DNA of 64,000 nucleotides from Isoetes taiwanensis (taxonomy: Eukaryota; Streptophyta; Lycopodiopsida; Isoetales; Isoetaceae). A model generated the notes under the pieces. It was not told where the DNA came from. It saw only the letters and a program-made list of their open reading frames with translations, and did no database searches. The stretch is from assembly GCA_021234155.1 (NCBI GenBank), contig JAJEKV010000004.1:28481698-28545697 (forward strand), given 5' to 3'. Position numbers and translations under genes: made by a program. Positions 46,659 through 59,229 of the stretch are shown in pieces; position 1 is the first letter of the stretch; every line of letters starts with the position of its first letter.

Positions 46659-48293
46659 TGTGACATTCCAGGGAAATATATGCCATAAATACGTATATTT
46701 TCAGGTCCGTCACTATACAAGTCTGTTTCCATAGCCTTGTATACCATAGGTTAGTGGCATAGGTTGCATGTCTAAGTTATTCATATAACTTAGACACCCT
46801 TAGGGTAAGGCCATTTTCCACGTGGCCTTATCCTATTGGGCAACCGCCACATGGCCCTACTTATTGGAGCCATGTGGCATAACATGTGAACCTTAACCTA
46901 CAAAGGCCTAAACCCTAAGCCTAGGCCTCTTTTCTGGCTCCAACAGCCTGGGAACTTCACGCTCGAAACTCCGTTTCGAGAACTGTTTGCTGTGGCATAG
47001 CCTAGCACAGCTGCGCCTGGAGCGTGTGCGCGTCAATAGGAGTGGGAGCTACTTCAACCACCTTGAAGACCATGGAGACGCCGGGAGCAGGAGGGAGTTC
47101 CTCAGGAGCAGGTATTTGGGTTAGAGTTCTTTGTAGATCATCTGGAAGTGAGGACTCCAGATGAGTTAGCATTTCGTGTCTCTGGTAAAGCCTTCCTAGA
47201 ACCCTCAGTCTAGATCTTGAACCCTAATCAATGAACCCTAACTGCAAGTTAGATGTGTATGATTAGGTTTAGATGTTATTCTCATTATTATCATGTATGT
47301 GGATATGTGATGTTGGTTGATCATGTTTGCTCCTCTTGTATTGGGAAGGGGACCTAGTAGCCATTACTTAGTGATGCTCCTAGTTTAGACCCTTTAGTTC
47401 CTATTATTATGCGGCATGTGCATAGGAACCCACCGGGCTATGGGAGTTATGGTATGACTTAGCACTACATAACGGGGTTAGAGGCGAGACGGAGGAAGGG
47501 TCCCTACTGAGCGTGGCTACTGGGGACGCCATAGTGGGCTAGGCTTATGGCCGGTCACTTCGAGTGGGCGGGGCATGGGCCGACAACTCCTGGGGCAATG
47601 GTGCCGCTTTGTCTCTTAAGATTTGTGAGGGGACGGCCTGGCTCTTATTTTGGGGGGTTAAGTCGGGGAAGAATCATGTGTCGCCACGATTCTCTAGCCG
47701 CCCTTGGAACCTCTAGACCCCGGGAAGGGGAGATGAAACCCTTCCTGCCTCAACGGACCGGGGAGATGCAACCAAGAGTAGTCTCGATGGGTGATGCAAT
47801 GAGATTGCGTATCCGGAAGGCTAGAGCCATACCGGAGCTCGATCTAGCCCATCTGCAAAGTATGCACAGGAGGGACGGATGGAGTGGTCAACCCTAGCCA
47901 TTGTCTATAGCCAGCCCCGCCATTGTTATGACTCGGTTTGCTCTATCTTGAGGCCTAGCGATCAGTCTACCACCCCACGTGTCTGAACCTTGGGTAGGAG
48001 CTCTCATGTTTTATGGCATATGTTTATCTCTATTGTATCTATGGATGCATGGATGTGCTACCCTTCGAGGTAGTTCGATGCATTGTTATTGCTAGTTCTG
48101 ACGTTGTTTATGCTTCCCCTGTGATAGGAGCTCATAGGGGAAGGGCGTGCAAGACACCTTCGTGTCCCCTTCCCGCACTAGGGATATCTTGGAGTGCGGA
48201 ATAGACGGAGGGCCCGTGCGGTCAAAGGACCGAATGGAGGATTTCCTACGGAGTCTACAGTGGGGCACCGTATATTTTGTAGGGAGCGTCACA
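46659..48293 (+). repeat. LTR A (complete)
   Basis: 1,635 bp, TGTGAC..GTCACA. Contains a perfect 12-bp-arm hairpin TGTCTAAGTTAT-TCAT-ATAACTTAGACA (46769-46796). The core promoter position (46898-46906) reads CTACAAAGG; in LTRs B and C it is CTATAAAG, so the A promoter has a TATA mutation. The 116-aa frame at 47547-47897 is shared with LTR B but is probably not coding. Confidence 0.92.
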
Positions 48294-48294
48294 A

Positions 48295-48306
48295 TGGTAT
48301 CAGAGC
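48295..48306 (+). promoter_or_regulatory. Primer-binding site after LTR A
   Basis: TGGTATCAGAGC, complementary to the 3' end of initiator tRNA-Met, two bases after the LTR end. The following CGTTCTTGGTTGACC is shared with the leader after LTR B, then the sequence switches to Copia. Confidence 0.92.
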
Positions 48307-48659
48307 AACGTTCTTGGTTGACCTGAAGAAATAGCAGCCTGTGATATCAGCCCACGTGGCAGCAGATTTGCTGGACAGATGTGGCCCCATCTCCATCAGG
48401 TACTGTCGACAAAAAGGCAGGCGGTCTGTAGATCTGGACGCGGAGTTTGCAGCAGAGAAAATCGATTCGGGAGAAGCCGATTCCGATTGAAGCCAATTGC
48501 AGACAAGAGGGGACGAACTGAGGAGCCGCGGAGCAAGAAGGGGATTGTAGCCAGAGAAGGGATAATCCGATTGGGTCCGCCCCTTTGGAGAATCCGCAGA
48601 TTGGGTCCGCCCGCTTAAATTCATCGCCGTTATTACATTAGTATCAGAGCCAACCCATC

Positions 48660-49700
48660 ATGGCCAGCAGACTTGCTCTGACTTATCTCAACAGCACACA
48701 AATTTTTGAAGGAGATGAAGCTGGCTTCCAATTGTGGAAGGCCAAAATAACGCAAGCTCTTAAGGTGGACAAATTATGGGAGCTTGTGTCGGAAGGGAAA
48801 ATCACGCTCAAACCAAGGTGAAGCAAGAGGCATCCAAATTCAAGAAGGAAAAAAGGGAGAAATAGGTGAAGATGAGAGGGAAGAGATTGCAAAGGCAAAC
48901 ATTATGGCTAAGCCGGAGGTGACATAGTGCTTGAAATTCAGCACAAGACCTCCTTTGAGATGTGGCAATACCGCTCAAAAGGTATGAAGAGAAAACTTCA
49001 TCGCAAATAGAAGTGCCGGAGATGCAAAAGGAATATGCAAGTTCAAAGAAGGAGATGAGATAAGAGATATAATTCGGCGATTCCGCTTGTTGTTTCAATG
49101 ATCTTGAGGGAGCCAGAGTGAAGTATTGAGCAGCAAAAGGTATTGGCATTTACAAGAGCTTTTCATGATACTCATAAAGAATTAGCTGTGTTAGTTAGGC
49201 GTACTGCTCCAACGCTTGATGCAGTTGTAGAGGCAATTAGGACAGAAATTGAACAGGAGAAGATTGCAAAAACAATTTCAAGAGAGAGAGTTGTACGAGA
49301 AGAGGAGCATCCCACCACATTGTATGCAGGTGAAAGAGGAAGGGCCGAGGTAGAGGTCGAAAGCAAGAGGACGAAAGCACGCATTCAATGTTATGGCCGT
49401 GGAGGAGTTTGGTCATATAAAGGCGCATTGCCCAAATCGAGAAAGGTGGAATCGCGGGATGAGTTCATATGCACGAGGAAGGGGTCGAGGAGGCTCTTTC
49501 TTTCATTGCGAATGTAAATAAAGTTGATGATAGCAAAGAAGATCCGCAAAGCGGTGGGGAGCATTGACGGAGGATGAGGTACATAATACTAAATCACATT
49601 TGGCATCTAGAAAATACATAGTATCAAATGTTGGTATTAAGAAAGGAATGGATAAAACTGACACCTTGACTATAGATTCGGGAGCTGAAGTCTCCGTAGT
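48660..49700 (+). pseudogene. Copia gag and protease, broken
   Basis: Opens MASRLALTYLNSTQIFEG, then FQLWKAKITQALKVDKLWE, the Copia-type UBN2 capsid start. Stops and shifts follow. The frame 49143-49517 covers the later gag and an eroded zinc knuckle (CY..GG.. near 49388). Protease active site is visible as TIDSGAEVSVVSS at about 49672. Not translatable as one protein. Confidence 0.82.
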
Positions 49701-49786
49701 AAGCTCACCTAACTGCGTTGAAAAACATTGAGCCAAGCAAGAGTCCAAGAATGGTGCGGATGGGAAATGGCTAATACAAAAGGTCC

Positions 49787-51295
49787 ATGGAAAGGGGGAG
49801 TTGCGGTGTATCAAAAGAAGGCAAGGATCCGTTGAGGTTGCCAAATACTTTGTTTTACGGCATGTTGTTTAACTTGGTCTCGTTTGCCAATCTTGTGGAC
49901 AAAGGTTATGATTTGTTTTTTCATAAGCGTGGTTGCAAGTTTATTAGAGATGGTGTGAAATTATTTGAAGCTGAAAGAAGGGGGAATTTATTTGAATTAG
50001 ATATCAAAAATATCAATAAAATATCTCCAGTGGATGATTTGCACATTTGGCATTTAAGGCTAGCGCATGTGAATCATGATAGCATTAAAATTGCAAATAG
50101 GCACAATCTGTTGGATGATTTGATGTGTGGAGAAGAGGCTTATGATGATGTTTGCGAAGCGTGCATGATGGGTAAACAAAGCAGGTTGCCTTTCAGGAAT
50201 AAGGGTAAAAGAGCAAATAAAATACTTGATCGAGTGCACTCTGATGTCTGTGGGCCTATGCAAGTCGAAAGTCTTGGTTCAAAGTGTTACTTTGCAACAT
50301 TCATAGATGATTTTAGTAGGCGAACCAAATATTATTTCTTGCGATCCAAGGATCAAGTGTTTAATGCCTTTAAACTATATGTTGCTGAGGTTGAAAGAGA
50401 AAAATCGTCCAAGGTTAAATGTTTGAGATCTGATCTTGGAGGTGAATATAGGTCGTCAGAATTTTGCAAATTCTGTCAAATGTGTGGGATAAAAAGGCAA
50501 TACACGTGCAGATACACGCCTCAACAGAATGGTGTAGCGGAGCGAAAGAACCGTACTATCATGAATGCTGCAAGGTCCATGCTCAAGCACACAGGCCTAT
50601 CCAATAGCTTATGGGCAGAAGCAGTAGCAGCTGCTTGTCACATTCAAAATAGACTGCCTAGTATTGCGGTTAAGGGAGGAGTGCCAGAACAATTTTGGAC
50701 GGGGAAAAGGCAATCAGTAAAACGCTTTAAAGTTTATGGATGCTTAGCCTATATGTTGGTGCCCGAGGAGCTGAGAAGGAAATTAGATGATCGAAGCATA
50801 TGCACTTTCTTGGTTGGCTATGATGAGGAGACAAATGGCTATAGACTGTACGATCCTAATGCTCGCAAAGTGTATGTCAGTAGAGATGTGATATTCAATG
50901 AAAATGTTTTGTACAAGGACAGGAAAAGTTTGAGCAAACAAGAAACAATAGAATGGATGCCAGAGGAGTATTTGGAAGAAAACTCAAGGGTAAAGGAGAA
51001 AACTGCGAGTGCCCCAGAGGAAACAGTGGATTTGCCAATAGGTGAAGAAATAGAGCTTGAAACAGATGAGGCCGAACATGATGGAATTATAGATGTAGAA
51101 CAGGATGTGATGCACGAAACTGATAGTGCACAGCATGGACCAGATGTTGAAATAGAAGAAGTGCACGAAGCCTTGGAGGGGGTGAAGGTGCCGAAACCCG
51201 AACATCAAATGGGAGAAAGCGGTGAGGAGGTTGAAAGAAGTACACGAGGAGTCGACGCTAAATCAAGTGGAACGCCTCAAACCGAAGCCATTTGA
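49787..51295 (+). CDS. Copia GAG-pre-integrase and integrase domain
   Basis: A 502-aa open frame, the longest coding stretch in the window. It contains LVDKGYDLFFHKRGCK, the GAG-pre-integrase zinc site (WHLRLAH and CEACMMGK), and the integrase core with DDE-type motifs HSDVCGP, LRSDLGGEY (usually SDNGGE) and NGVAERKNR. A typical Copia block RFKVYGCLAYMLVPEE and a Glu-rich linker follow. In a live element it would cut and join cDNA ends into the host genome. The frame is part of a longer polyprotein; the listed start is simply the first Met after an upstream break and probably not a real initiation site. Confidence 0.88.
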   Translation: MERGSCGVSKEGKDPLRLPNTLFYGMLFNLVSFANLVDKGYDLFFHKRGCKFIRDGVKLFEAERRGNLFELDIKNINKISPVDDLHIWHLRLAHVNHDSIKIANRHNLLDDLMCGEEAYDDVCEACMMGKQSRLPFRNKGKRANKILDRVHSDVCGPMQVESLGSKCYFATFIDDFSRRTKYYFLRSKDQVFNAFKLYVAEVEREKSSKVKCLRSDLGGEYRSSEFCKFCQMCGIKRQYTCRYTPQQNGVAERKNRTIMNAARSMLKHTGLSNSLWAEAVAAACHIQNRLPSIAVKGGVPEQFWTGKRQSVKRFKVYGCLAYMLVPEELRRKLDDRSICTFLVGYDEETNGYRLYDPNARKVYVSRDVIFNENVLYKDRKSLSKQETIEWMPEEYLEENSRVKEKTASAPEETVDLPIGEEIELETDEAEHDGIIDVEQDVMHETDSAQHGPDVEIEEVHEALEGVKVPKPEHQMGESGEEVERSTRGVDAKSSGTPQTEAI

Positions 51296-51299
51296 CACC

Positions 51300-52370
51300 T
51301 GGAGACACTTGGCATAAAGGAAGGCAGAACAACGAGGCCACCAAAACCTAAAATCTTATCTTGCACATTGGAACCTAGAACAGTGGAAGAGGCAGTAGCA
51401 GGGATAGATGCAAGAAAGTGGAAGGAAGCAATGGAAAATGAGTTAGACTCATTCAAGCAGACAGGAACATATGAACTGGTACCAAGACCAAGCGATAAAA
51501 AATGTTGTAGAAAAGAAATGGATATTTAAGATAAAAAGGAAGGCTGATGGATCAATAGAAAGGTACAAAGCACGTTTGGTCGCTAAAGGATATACACAAC
51601 AAGAGGGGATAGACTATAAAGATACTTTTTCACCCATTGTCAAGATGACCAGTTTGAGAGCTCTTATAGCAATTGCAGTGCAAAATGACATGGAGCTGAA
51701 TCATATGGACGTCAAAACTGCATTTCTGAACGGAGATCTAGAAGAAGAACTGTACATGGAGCAGCCTCGTGGATACGTAACAAGGTGATAATCTAGTATG
51801 CAAATTGAAGAAGGCCATCTATGGACTTAGACAGCATCTAGGCAAAGGGTAACGTATGCATGAATACGTTTTCTAGTTGCCAACGGATTTGTAAAATTAA
51901 AAATCAAGGAAATCTCTATATGAGACGAGAAGGAGGTAAGTGCCTGATAATGGCTCTATATGTTGACGATTGTGTCATTGCCAGCAGTGACAAAGCCTTA
52001 CTGGCCAAATGCAAGTTGTTGTTGAAAGGTCGATTTCAAATGACTGATCTAGGAGAGCTTCAGAAAATGCTAGGTATGGAGGTGCAAAGGGATAGGACAC
52101 GAGGTATATTGTGTCTTACTCAAGAACAGTACATCAAAAAGATGCTCGCCAAATTTAGAATGATCGATTGCAATGCAGCAAAAACAACATTGGCACCAGG
52201 ATAGAGAATATCGGGAAAGATGTGTCGAAGAACAGATGCGGAAAGAAAGGAAATGGAAAATAAACCATATAGGTCATTAGTGGGCAGTCTATTGTATGCT
52301 GCAAACAGCACAAGGCCAGATATCATGTATGCTGTTAATCTGCTAAGCAGATACTTGAATAATCCTGGCA
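51300..52370 (+). pseudogene. Copia reverse transcriptase and RNase H start, broken
   Basis: KWIFKIKRKADGSIERYKAR, LVAKGYTQQEGIDY, MDVKTAFLNGDLEEELYMEQP, then a shift and stop near 51785, and ALYVDDCVIAS with the YVDD catalytic box at about 51959. The RNase H entry [20 protein letters not shown] follows and the sequence ends at LNNPG at 52370, where LTR B begins. Lesions are few compared with the Gypsy part. Confidence 0.88.
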
Positions 52371-53901
52371 TGTCTAAGTTATTCATATAACTTAGACACC
52401 CTTAGGGTAAGGCCATTTTCCACGTGGCCTTATCCTATTGGGCAACCGCCACATGGCCCTACCTTATTGGAGCCATGTGGCATAACATGTGAACCCTAAT
52501 CTATAAAGGCCTAAACCCTAAACCTAGGCCTCTTTTCTGGCTCCAACAGCCTGGGAACCTTCTTCGCGCTCGAAACTCCGTTTCGAGAACCGTTTGCTGT
52601 GGCATAGCCTAGAACAGCAGCCCCTGGAGCGTGTGCGCGTCAATAGGAGTGGGAGCTACTTCAACCACCTTGAAGACCATGGAGACGCCGGGAGCAGGAG
52701 GGAGTTCCTCAGGAGCAGGTATTTGGGTTAGAGTTCTTTGTAGATCATCTGGAAGTTAGGACTCCAGATGAGTTAGCATTTCGTGTCTCTAGTAAAGCCT
52801 TCCTAGAACCCTCAGTCTAGATCTTGAACCCTAATCAATGAACCCTAACTGTAAGTTAGATGTGTATGATTAGGTTTAGATGTTATTCTCATTATTATCA
52901 TGTATGTGGATATGTGATGTTGGTTGATCATGTTTGCTCCTCTTGTATTGGGAAGGGGACCTAGTAGCCATTACTTAGTGATGCTCCTAGTTTAGACCCT
53001 TTAGTTCCTATTATTATGCGGCATGTGCATAGGAACCCACTGGGCTATGGGAGTTATGGTATGACTTAGCACTACATAACGGGGGTAGAGGCGAGACGGA
53101 GGAAGGGTCCCTACTGAGCGTGGCTACTGGGGACCCCATAGCGGGCTAGGCTTATGGCCGGTCACTTCGAGTGGGCGGGGCATGGGTCCGACAACTCCTG
53201 TGGCAATGGTGCCGCCTTGTCTCTTAAGAGCTGTAGGGGACGGCCTGGCTCTTATTTTGGGGGGTTAAGTCGGGGAAGAATCATGTGTCGCCACGATTCT
53301 CTAGCCGCCCTTGGAACCTCTAGACCCCGGGAAGGGGAGATGAAACCCTTCCTGCCTCAACGGACCGGGGAGATGCAACCAAGAGTCTTGATGGGTGATG
53401 CCATGAGATTGCGTATCCGGAAGGCTAGAGCCATACCAGAGCTCGATCTAGCCCATCTGCAAAGTATGCACAGGAGGGACGGATGGAGTGGTCAATCCTA
53501 GCCATTGTCTATAGCCAGCCCCGCCATTGTTATGACTCGGTTTGCTCTATCTTGAGGCCTAGCCATCCGTCTACCACCCCACGTGTCTGAACCTTGGGTA
53601 GGATCTCTCATGTTTTATGGCATATGTTTATCTCTATTGTATCTATGGATGTATGGATGTGCTACCCTTCGAGGTAGTTCGATGCATTGTTATTGCTAGT
53701 TCTGACATTGTTTATGCTTCCCCTGTGATAGGAGCCCATAGGGGAAGGGCGCGCAAGACAACTTCGTGTCCCCTTCCCGCACTAGGGATACCCTGGAGTG
53801 CGGGATAGACGGAGGGCCCGTGCGGTCAAAGGACCAGATGGAGGATTTCCTACGGAGTCTACCTACAGTGGGGCGCCGTATATTTTGTAGGGAGCGTCAC
53901 A
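52371..53901 (+). repeat. LTR B (lacks the first 110 bp)
   Basis: 1,531 bp, beginning exactly at the TGTCTAAGTTAT hairpin arm (52371-52398) and ending GTCACA. TATA box CTATAAAGG at 52501. Very close to LTR A. It lacks the terminal U3 segment that in LTR A is 46659-46768. Confidence 0.93.
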
Positions 53902-53902
53902 A

Positions 53903-53914
53903 TGGTATCAGAGC
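53903..53914 (+). promoter_or_regulatory. Primer-binding site after LTR B
   Basis: TGGTATCAGAGC, same site as after LTR A, followed by the native leader AATGTTCTTGGTTGACC. Its presence shows LTR B is arranged as a 5' LTR for the Gypsy part. Confidence 0.92.
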
Positions 53915-56900
53915 AATGTTCTTGGTTGACCAAGAGCTAGCACTGACCTAGCTAAGGAATGAAATGAGAATTCCAGTCTTGAACCGCGAAATGTGGGAGA
54001 CATTTTTTCCCCATTAGCAGGGTCATAATTAGATTAAGTATACTCTAAGTGGTAGAAATAATATAGTCAAAAGAAACCTTCTAGTAAATTGAGCTCAAAT
54101 TGTTCATGGACCATATTTTTCTGGCGCGAAATGACCAATATTTGGCCCAAAGAGAAATAGGAAAATTTTGATTAAGGAAAGTACCTTAATTAATAACCCA
54201 TAGTTATAATAAATTTACTCTTAAGGAAAGTAGCCCCTAAATCTTTGGAAGCATTCCTACTCCTTAGAAGTTCCCAAATAGTAGCTTGAACCTCCCTTTT
54301 ACCCTTGTAAGAGGAATTATAAGCTAATCTCCGAAGCTGCCATAAGAGTGTCCACCGAACGAACAGTCGGCGAGATCGATCCAAAGGAGCCGCGAATAGA
54401 CATAGTCTATCATTGATAGAGGCAAGATCGCTCGAAGAGGCCACCATCAAGGAAGCTAAATTGTTGGGAGGACCAAACAAGTAGCTAGGAAGGTTGGAAG
54501 CTCCAGCTTGCACCGGAACGTTTGAAGCACTCACGGCGGGTGGCGACAAGCAAATTCTTGAGGCTCTTTAGACGAATCGTTTCACTCTTGGAGGAGCCAC
54601 GACTTAACACTTCAGGTGAATGATCGCAAGGCTCGGGGGAAATTGAGATCGTGGCGTCCACTTTTGGAGGTGAGGAGCAAGTACAAGAGCAACCTCAGCA
54701 GTGGGGGCAATCCCAAAACCAAGAAGAGTAGATGTGGAGCAAGCAGTAGGAGCAACCTCGACAACATGAGCAACCTTAACACCAGGAAGAGTAGGTGGCA
54801 GCAAGCAGTAGGAGCAACCTCGACGTAGAAGCAACCCCAAAAGCAGGAACATCAGCAAGGGGAGCCATCAATGCAGAAGAAAAGGAAGGAAGAGACGTAG
54901 GCAAGGGAGAAGCGAACAAAGAGGCGTGAAGCTAGGAGTAGGGGGAGCGTGGTTGTAAGAGAACCACAACCGGATAGGATGAACTTGAGGAGGAAGGACT
55001 ACACCAACAAGACGGGAAGAGACAGACTAAAGAAGAAGAGGAGGAGGAGGCCGAAGAACGGACGGAGCATACGCTCGGCAACCATATCCAATGCAGTCCA
55101 AGGAGGGCAAGATCAGCGAGAAGCTATTTAAGCTGAAGCAAGATACACGAGAAGAAGAAGGCAGCATACAAGATTTATCTCCGCCGATGGATCCGACATA
55201 ATTATTGATATTGTAAGTAGAGTGTCAGAGTCTGTCAAAGGTAGCCGACCAGGGTCGAAAAGCAAGCCTCCACCACCTCGACCCGATTCCCCGAAGAAGG
55301 TCCGCCATGGGCCAAATTCCAAGCACAGTAGAGCTGCTCGACATATTTGGCATTGCCAACAGTGCATCACTCTGATAATTCAGAAAGCCTCCTTTCGAGT
55401 GCCTACATCAAGGGTCTATGTAGAAGTTCAAGATGGACTACGACTACCGAGCCACATCAAGGACGAGCCACATCAAAGCAGAGTGAACTCAACTCTTCGA
55501 GGAGGGCAATCTATGCGCAATCCACGCGAAGAGAGTGACTATGATGCCAAGGACCTCCACCTGGCGAGGAGGATCCACAAGGAGAGGCCCTAGAAGCTTC
55601 AATTTTTGTACATAGTAAAACTTTATATATATTAAAGCTATCTTTTTCGTGTAAGTCAATTTTTAATATATAAAAATACCCTTCCTCTGTAAATTAATCT
55701 CTTAAAAGTGTTTTTGTATAAATTGAATTGTTGTAGAATCTTTTCTATTGTAGTTAGAATGTTCTTAATTGCTAAGTCTATGTAAAACTTTTTTTAGAAA
55801 ATCGAAAATTGGCCAAAGTCAACCCACTCGGGTCGATTCGCGCGAAAGGCCTCTGCGTCGCGAACGCAGGCCCCTTCCGCACGAATGGACCCGAGTTGCT
55901 TGAATTAAGGCCTAATTGCCCAAATTTTGTGTTGAAAGATGTTAAAATGCTTAGAATCTACTTAGAAGTACAGTCTAACACTTAATTTTTGTTAAAAACA
56001 TCAAAAAGAAGTCAAAATTGGGCCACTCCGGTCGATTCGCGCCAAAGGCCTCTGCGTCGCGAACGCAGGCCCCTTTCGCGCGAATGGACCCGAGTCACCC
56101 GAAATTGCACTTTTTCATGTCATTTTAGTATGGAATAAGTTGGTAGATAGCTAAAACAGCAAGAATAAGACAATGTAGCATATTATATTTGTTAGAAAGA
56201 TTAAATATTGCTTGAGGTGACTCCACTAGGGTCCATTCGCGCCAGAGGGCTATACGTTAGTGGGGTCCATTCGCGCCAGAGGGCTATGCGTCGAGAACGC
56301 ATACCACATTAGCGCGAATCGACCCGAGTGGTATGAGTTTGAGCAAAAATTTTGCAATTTTGCTTGGGAAAGGTTGTTAGTGCACATTGGCGCGAATCGA
56401 CCCGAGTGGTATGAGTTTGAGCAAAAAATTTACAATTTTGCTTGGGAAGGGTTCTTAGTGCACATTGGTTCTTAGTGCACATTTTAGCCATCTGCTATGC
56501 ATTCTAGTGTCTTATAGTACCCAATCCATTTGGACCTCATCTTAAAAAAATTTCCACAATAGTGAGAATTGAACCTCCCACCTACAAGCCTCCCCCTCCC
56601 AACACCCAAAACCCTCCCGTGCCAACAACTGAGGCCGGGCATCATTTATGTTTAAATTAAAATCCTTAATTAGATTTAAGCTTTAATCATGTTAGATAAT
56701 ATTAATGGCCAAGACCCTTAGAGTTAGAACCAAGACCCTTAAGCTAGATAGAGAGAGCATCTGCATTGAGCTTAGCTTAGTTGTCGCTCTTATCTCGCTA
56801 AGTGTCTTCTTGTCTATGCATAGGTAGTATAATCAAACCTTTTTCTTAGAAACCCAGCTAGTTGCCAAGGCCTTAGAAATTGTTGTCACACGTTGGTATG

Positions 56901-59200
56901 ATAAACCAACACACATTATAGACGCATACCATCAAGTATCTTCTGCCATGCCTTTGTAGCATAGATAATTATCTAGGAATCTATTCTATCTAGGTAATTT
57001 AGTCCAACACACCAAAAAAATCCATAGAATAAGTCTCCTTATACCACCCCATAACAGCAAATAAGTACCCTTGTCAGTGCCTACTAAAGTGCCAAATGCC
57101 AGGTGGGTCATTTGAGGTAGAGTGGATAAAGGTATAAAAATAGGGTTGTAGAGTAAGTAGACGTAAATAATTGTTGTTGTTGTGGTAGTATTAGTTTCCT
57201 CGTGCACTCAGGGCAGTAAAATAAGTCAGGAGAACCTTCGTTACAGATCCTCGACCTCAACAGGGGAGCCACTCGACAATATCAACGGATTGAAAGCAGA
57301 GGGCAACCTTATGAAGGAAACTTCAGCAAATCAAAGGCCAAGATGGTGTATAGGGAAGCCCGAACACAAATAATAAAGGGGAGCCTACAGGAAGGACAAT
57401 TGCAACATCAAGAATAGACACAAGGGTTGCCAAGAGGGCTATGCAAGAGCCAATGGGCATCATGGCACTTACAAAATTGATCACATTAGGGAAGGAACAT
57501 CTCCTAATTAAGGATATTCTCCAAGTGCCATATTGTCTCAAGGAAGGGCCCGACATCGATGACTAATGTCAAAGCTACGCCACCAACAAATAGACGACTT
57601 CATCGACTTGGGACATCAAGAGTCCTAAAGGATGAGGCTGGACATACCTTCTAGGAAGGGCAACTATCGTAGATATACATGCCTATAGTAGTATCATATT
57701 TAGACTTCAAGTAAAGATGCTTTGGCTAAGGAGGTATTACAAACCAGCAAGGGTTGGCTGCTCAGCAACAAACTTCTTCCTCATCAGCCCCGATACTTCA
57801 AACCAGCTACATCAACCTCGACAGCACCATCTCAAGATCATGACGATCTTCCACCGTAGAGATTGGAGGTCAAACACCATCAAGAAGAGGTAACATGGGG
57901 GACCAAATACCAGCATTACTAACTGATCAGTCAAGATTATAGTCCCTGCACATGGATGCAAATAAACTTCTCTCAGGAAGAGAAGTTGCATAGTTAGAAG
58001 TGGTAAAACACTCAACATTGTCATCAGCCTTATAACAATAGCATGTGACCACTAAGACGAAGAATCGAATCAACAAAGTCAACACAGCAACATCAATTCA
58101 GGAGTTAAGAGAATCATCCACAAATCTCGTAACCTCTAAGGCAGATGAGTCGACATGAAAGATTCTACACAGTGGTGAACATTACCTTCATGCATTTGGG
58201 ATATGTCACGGGGCCTTATGTCGTCCACTACATCATCAAGTCCACTAATATGGATAACTTTAATGAAGGTAGTCAACATCAACATTAAGGACGAGCAGAG
58301 TCAGAATATATTCGACAAACATGAATGATTATACAACAACTCTAAAGAGACTAGATTTTTTCAACAAATTATGGATCATCGCCTTGCTACTCCAACGACT
58401 AATGACTACACCAGCTTTAAGCAAGCTAACAGATAGTTGAATCTCTTAGAATTATGGGTGATAAAATCCATGATGGGATTTGGGACAAAATCTCGAGTAG
58501 ATTTTTGTCATTTCTTTTAGAAAGGAGGGACCCAAGAATTGAGCAAAGCTTCAAGGATTGGGAAGAAACACGTATGGAGTACTAAAACTATATGCATTGC
58601 TGACAGATATCTAATATATTGGAATCTCTTCGTGAGCTTGATCACCTCGCTAAGAAGGATTCAATAATAGGATAACCGTCGACCATGTATACGACGAGTA
58701 CTTCCACAGCTAAGGAATAATCCGACCAAATGAAGGGAAGCAATCTAATAAGTCCAGCCAACTTCTTAGATGGCATCAACTAAAAGTGGGACTAAAAAGT
58801 GGGACTATTCCAAGAGAGCAATAATTAAGAAAGGGGAGATCCTAGGGTATAGATTAGATCTAAAACAAGAATAATTATTTAATTATATAGTTTTTTTATG
58901 TGTGTCCAAAGGAAATGTCACGCTGACTAAACTTGTGGCCATAGGATTTATGTAAGTAATTCTTTAACTTGTAACTTGCACCTCCTAGATGGCGGACATC
59001 TTTAAGAGCAAGACTCTTAAGTCTAAATCTAGGCCAGTAACTATGGCAAGGCCGAGTAATTAGTAGCACCAAAGGAACAAGAGTCAAGTTCGACATCAAC
59101 CTTAAGCGGAGCAAAGTAGAGCATCGGCACCAACTTATGTACATTGGCAAGTATGACCTCATAATAGGCATGAAATATTAGAGCCGACTAAGGCAATAAT
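53915..59200 (+). mobile_element. Ty3/Gypsy leader and gag region, heavily decayed
   Basis: About 5.3 kb between the primer-binding site and the RT. Frames are short and Lys/Arg-rich (for example 54616-54828, 54949-55131), fitting an eroded gag, but I could not identify a capsid or zinc knuckle. A minus-strand 119-aa frame (54190-54549) is unexplained. The palindrome array listed next lies inside. The part from 57200 to 59200 has gag/pol-like composition without clear motifs. Confidence 0.6.
55805..56480. repeat. Tandem array of large palindromes in the Gypsy internal region
   Basis: Three or four units at about 190-bp spacing (near 55826-55895, 56026-56096, 56230-56330, plus a shorter copy to 56412). 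Each is an inverted repeat with outer arms ACTCGGGTCGATTCGCG and its complement around GGCCTCTGCGTCGCGAACGC. The last units also carry a direct duplication of about 85 bp (GAGTTTGAGCAAAAA..TTAGTGCACATTGG). Confidence 0.85.
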
Positions 59201-59229
59201 TGATTATCATAAGCAAGAGATGTTTATCC

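Larger units (their letters stand above)
48321..52370 (+). mobile_element. Copia element fragment (leader, gag, pol to RNase H start)
   Basis: Starts in what looks like Copia LTR-end or leader DNA and has its own primer-binding-site-like AGTATCAGAGC at 48640-48650 just upstream of gag. Continues through gag, protease, integrase and RT, and stops inside the N-terminal RNase H region ([10 protein letters not shown]) exactly at the hairpin that opens LTR B. No Copia LTR is present at the 3' side. Confidence 0.88.

Noticed and set aside
48640-48650. Primer-binding site of a complete Copia element
   Set aside because: The motif starts AGTATCAGAGC rather than TGGTATCAGAGC and no Copia LTR pair exists, so I treat it as part of the Copia fragment only.
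50984-51208. Minus-strand frame in the Copia region
   Set aside because: Opposite the Glu-rich linker of the integrase polyprotein; composition artefact.
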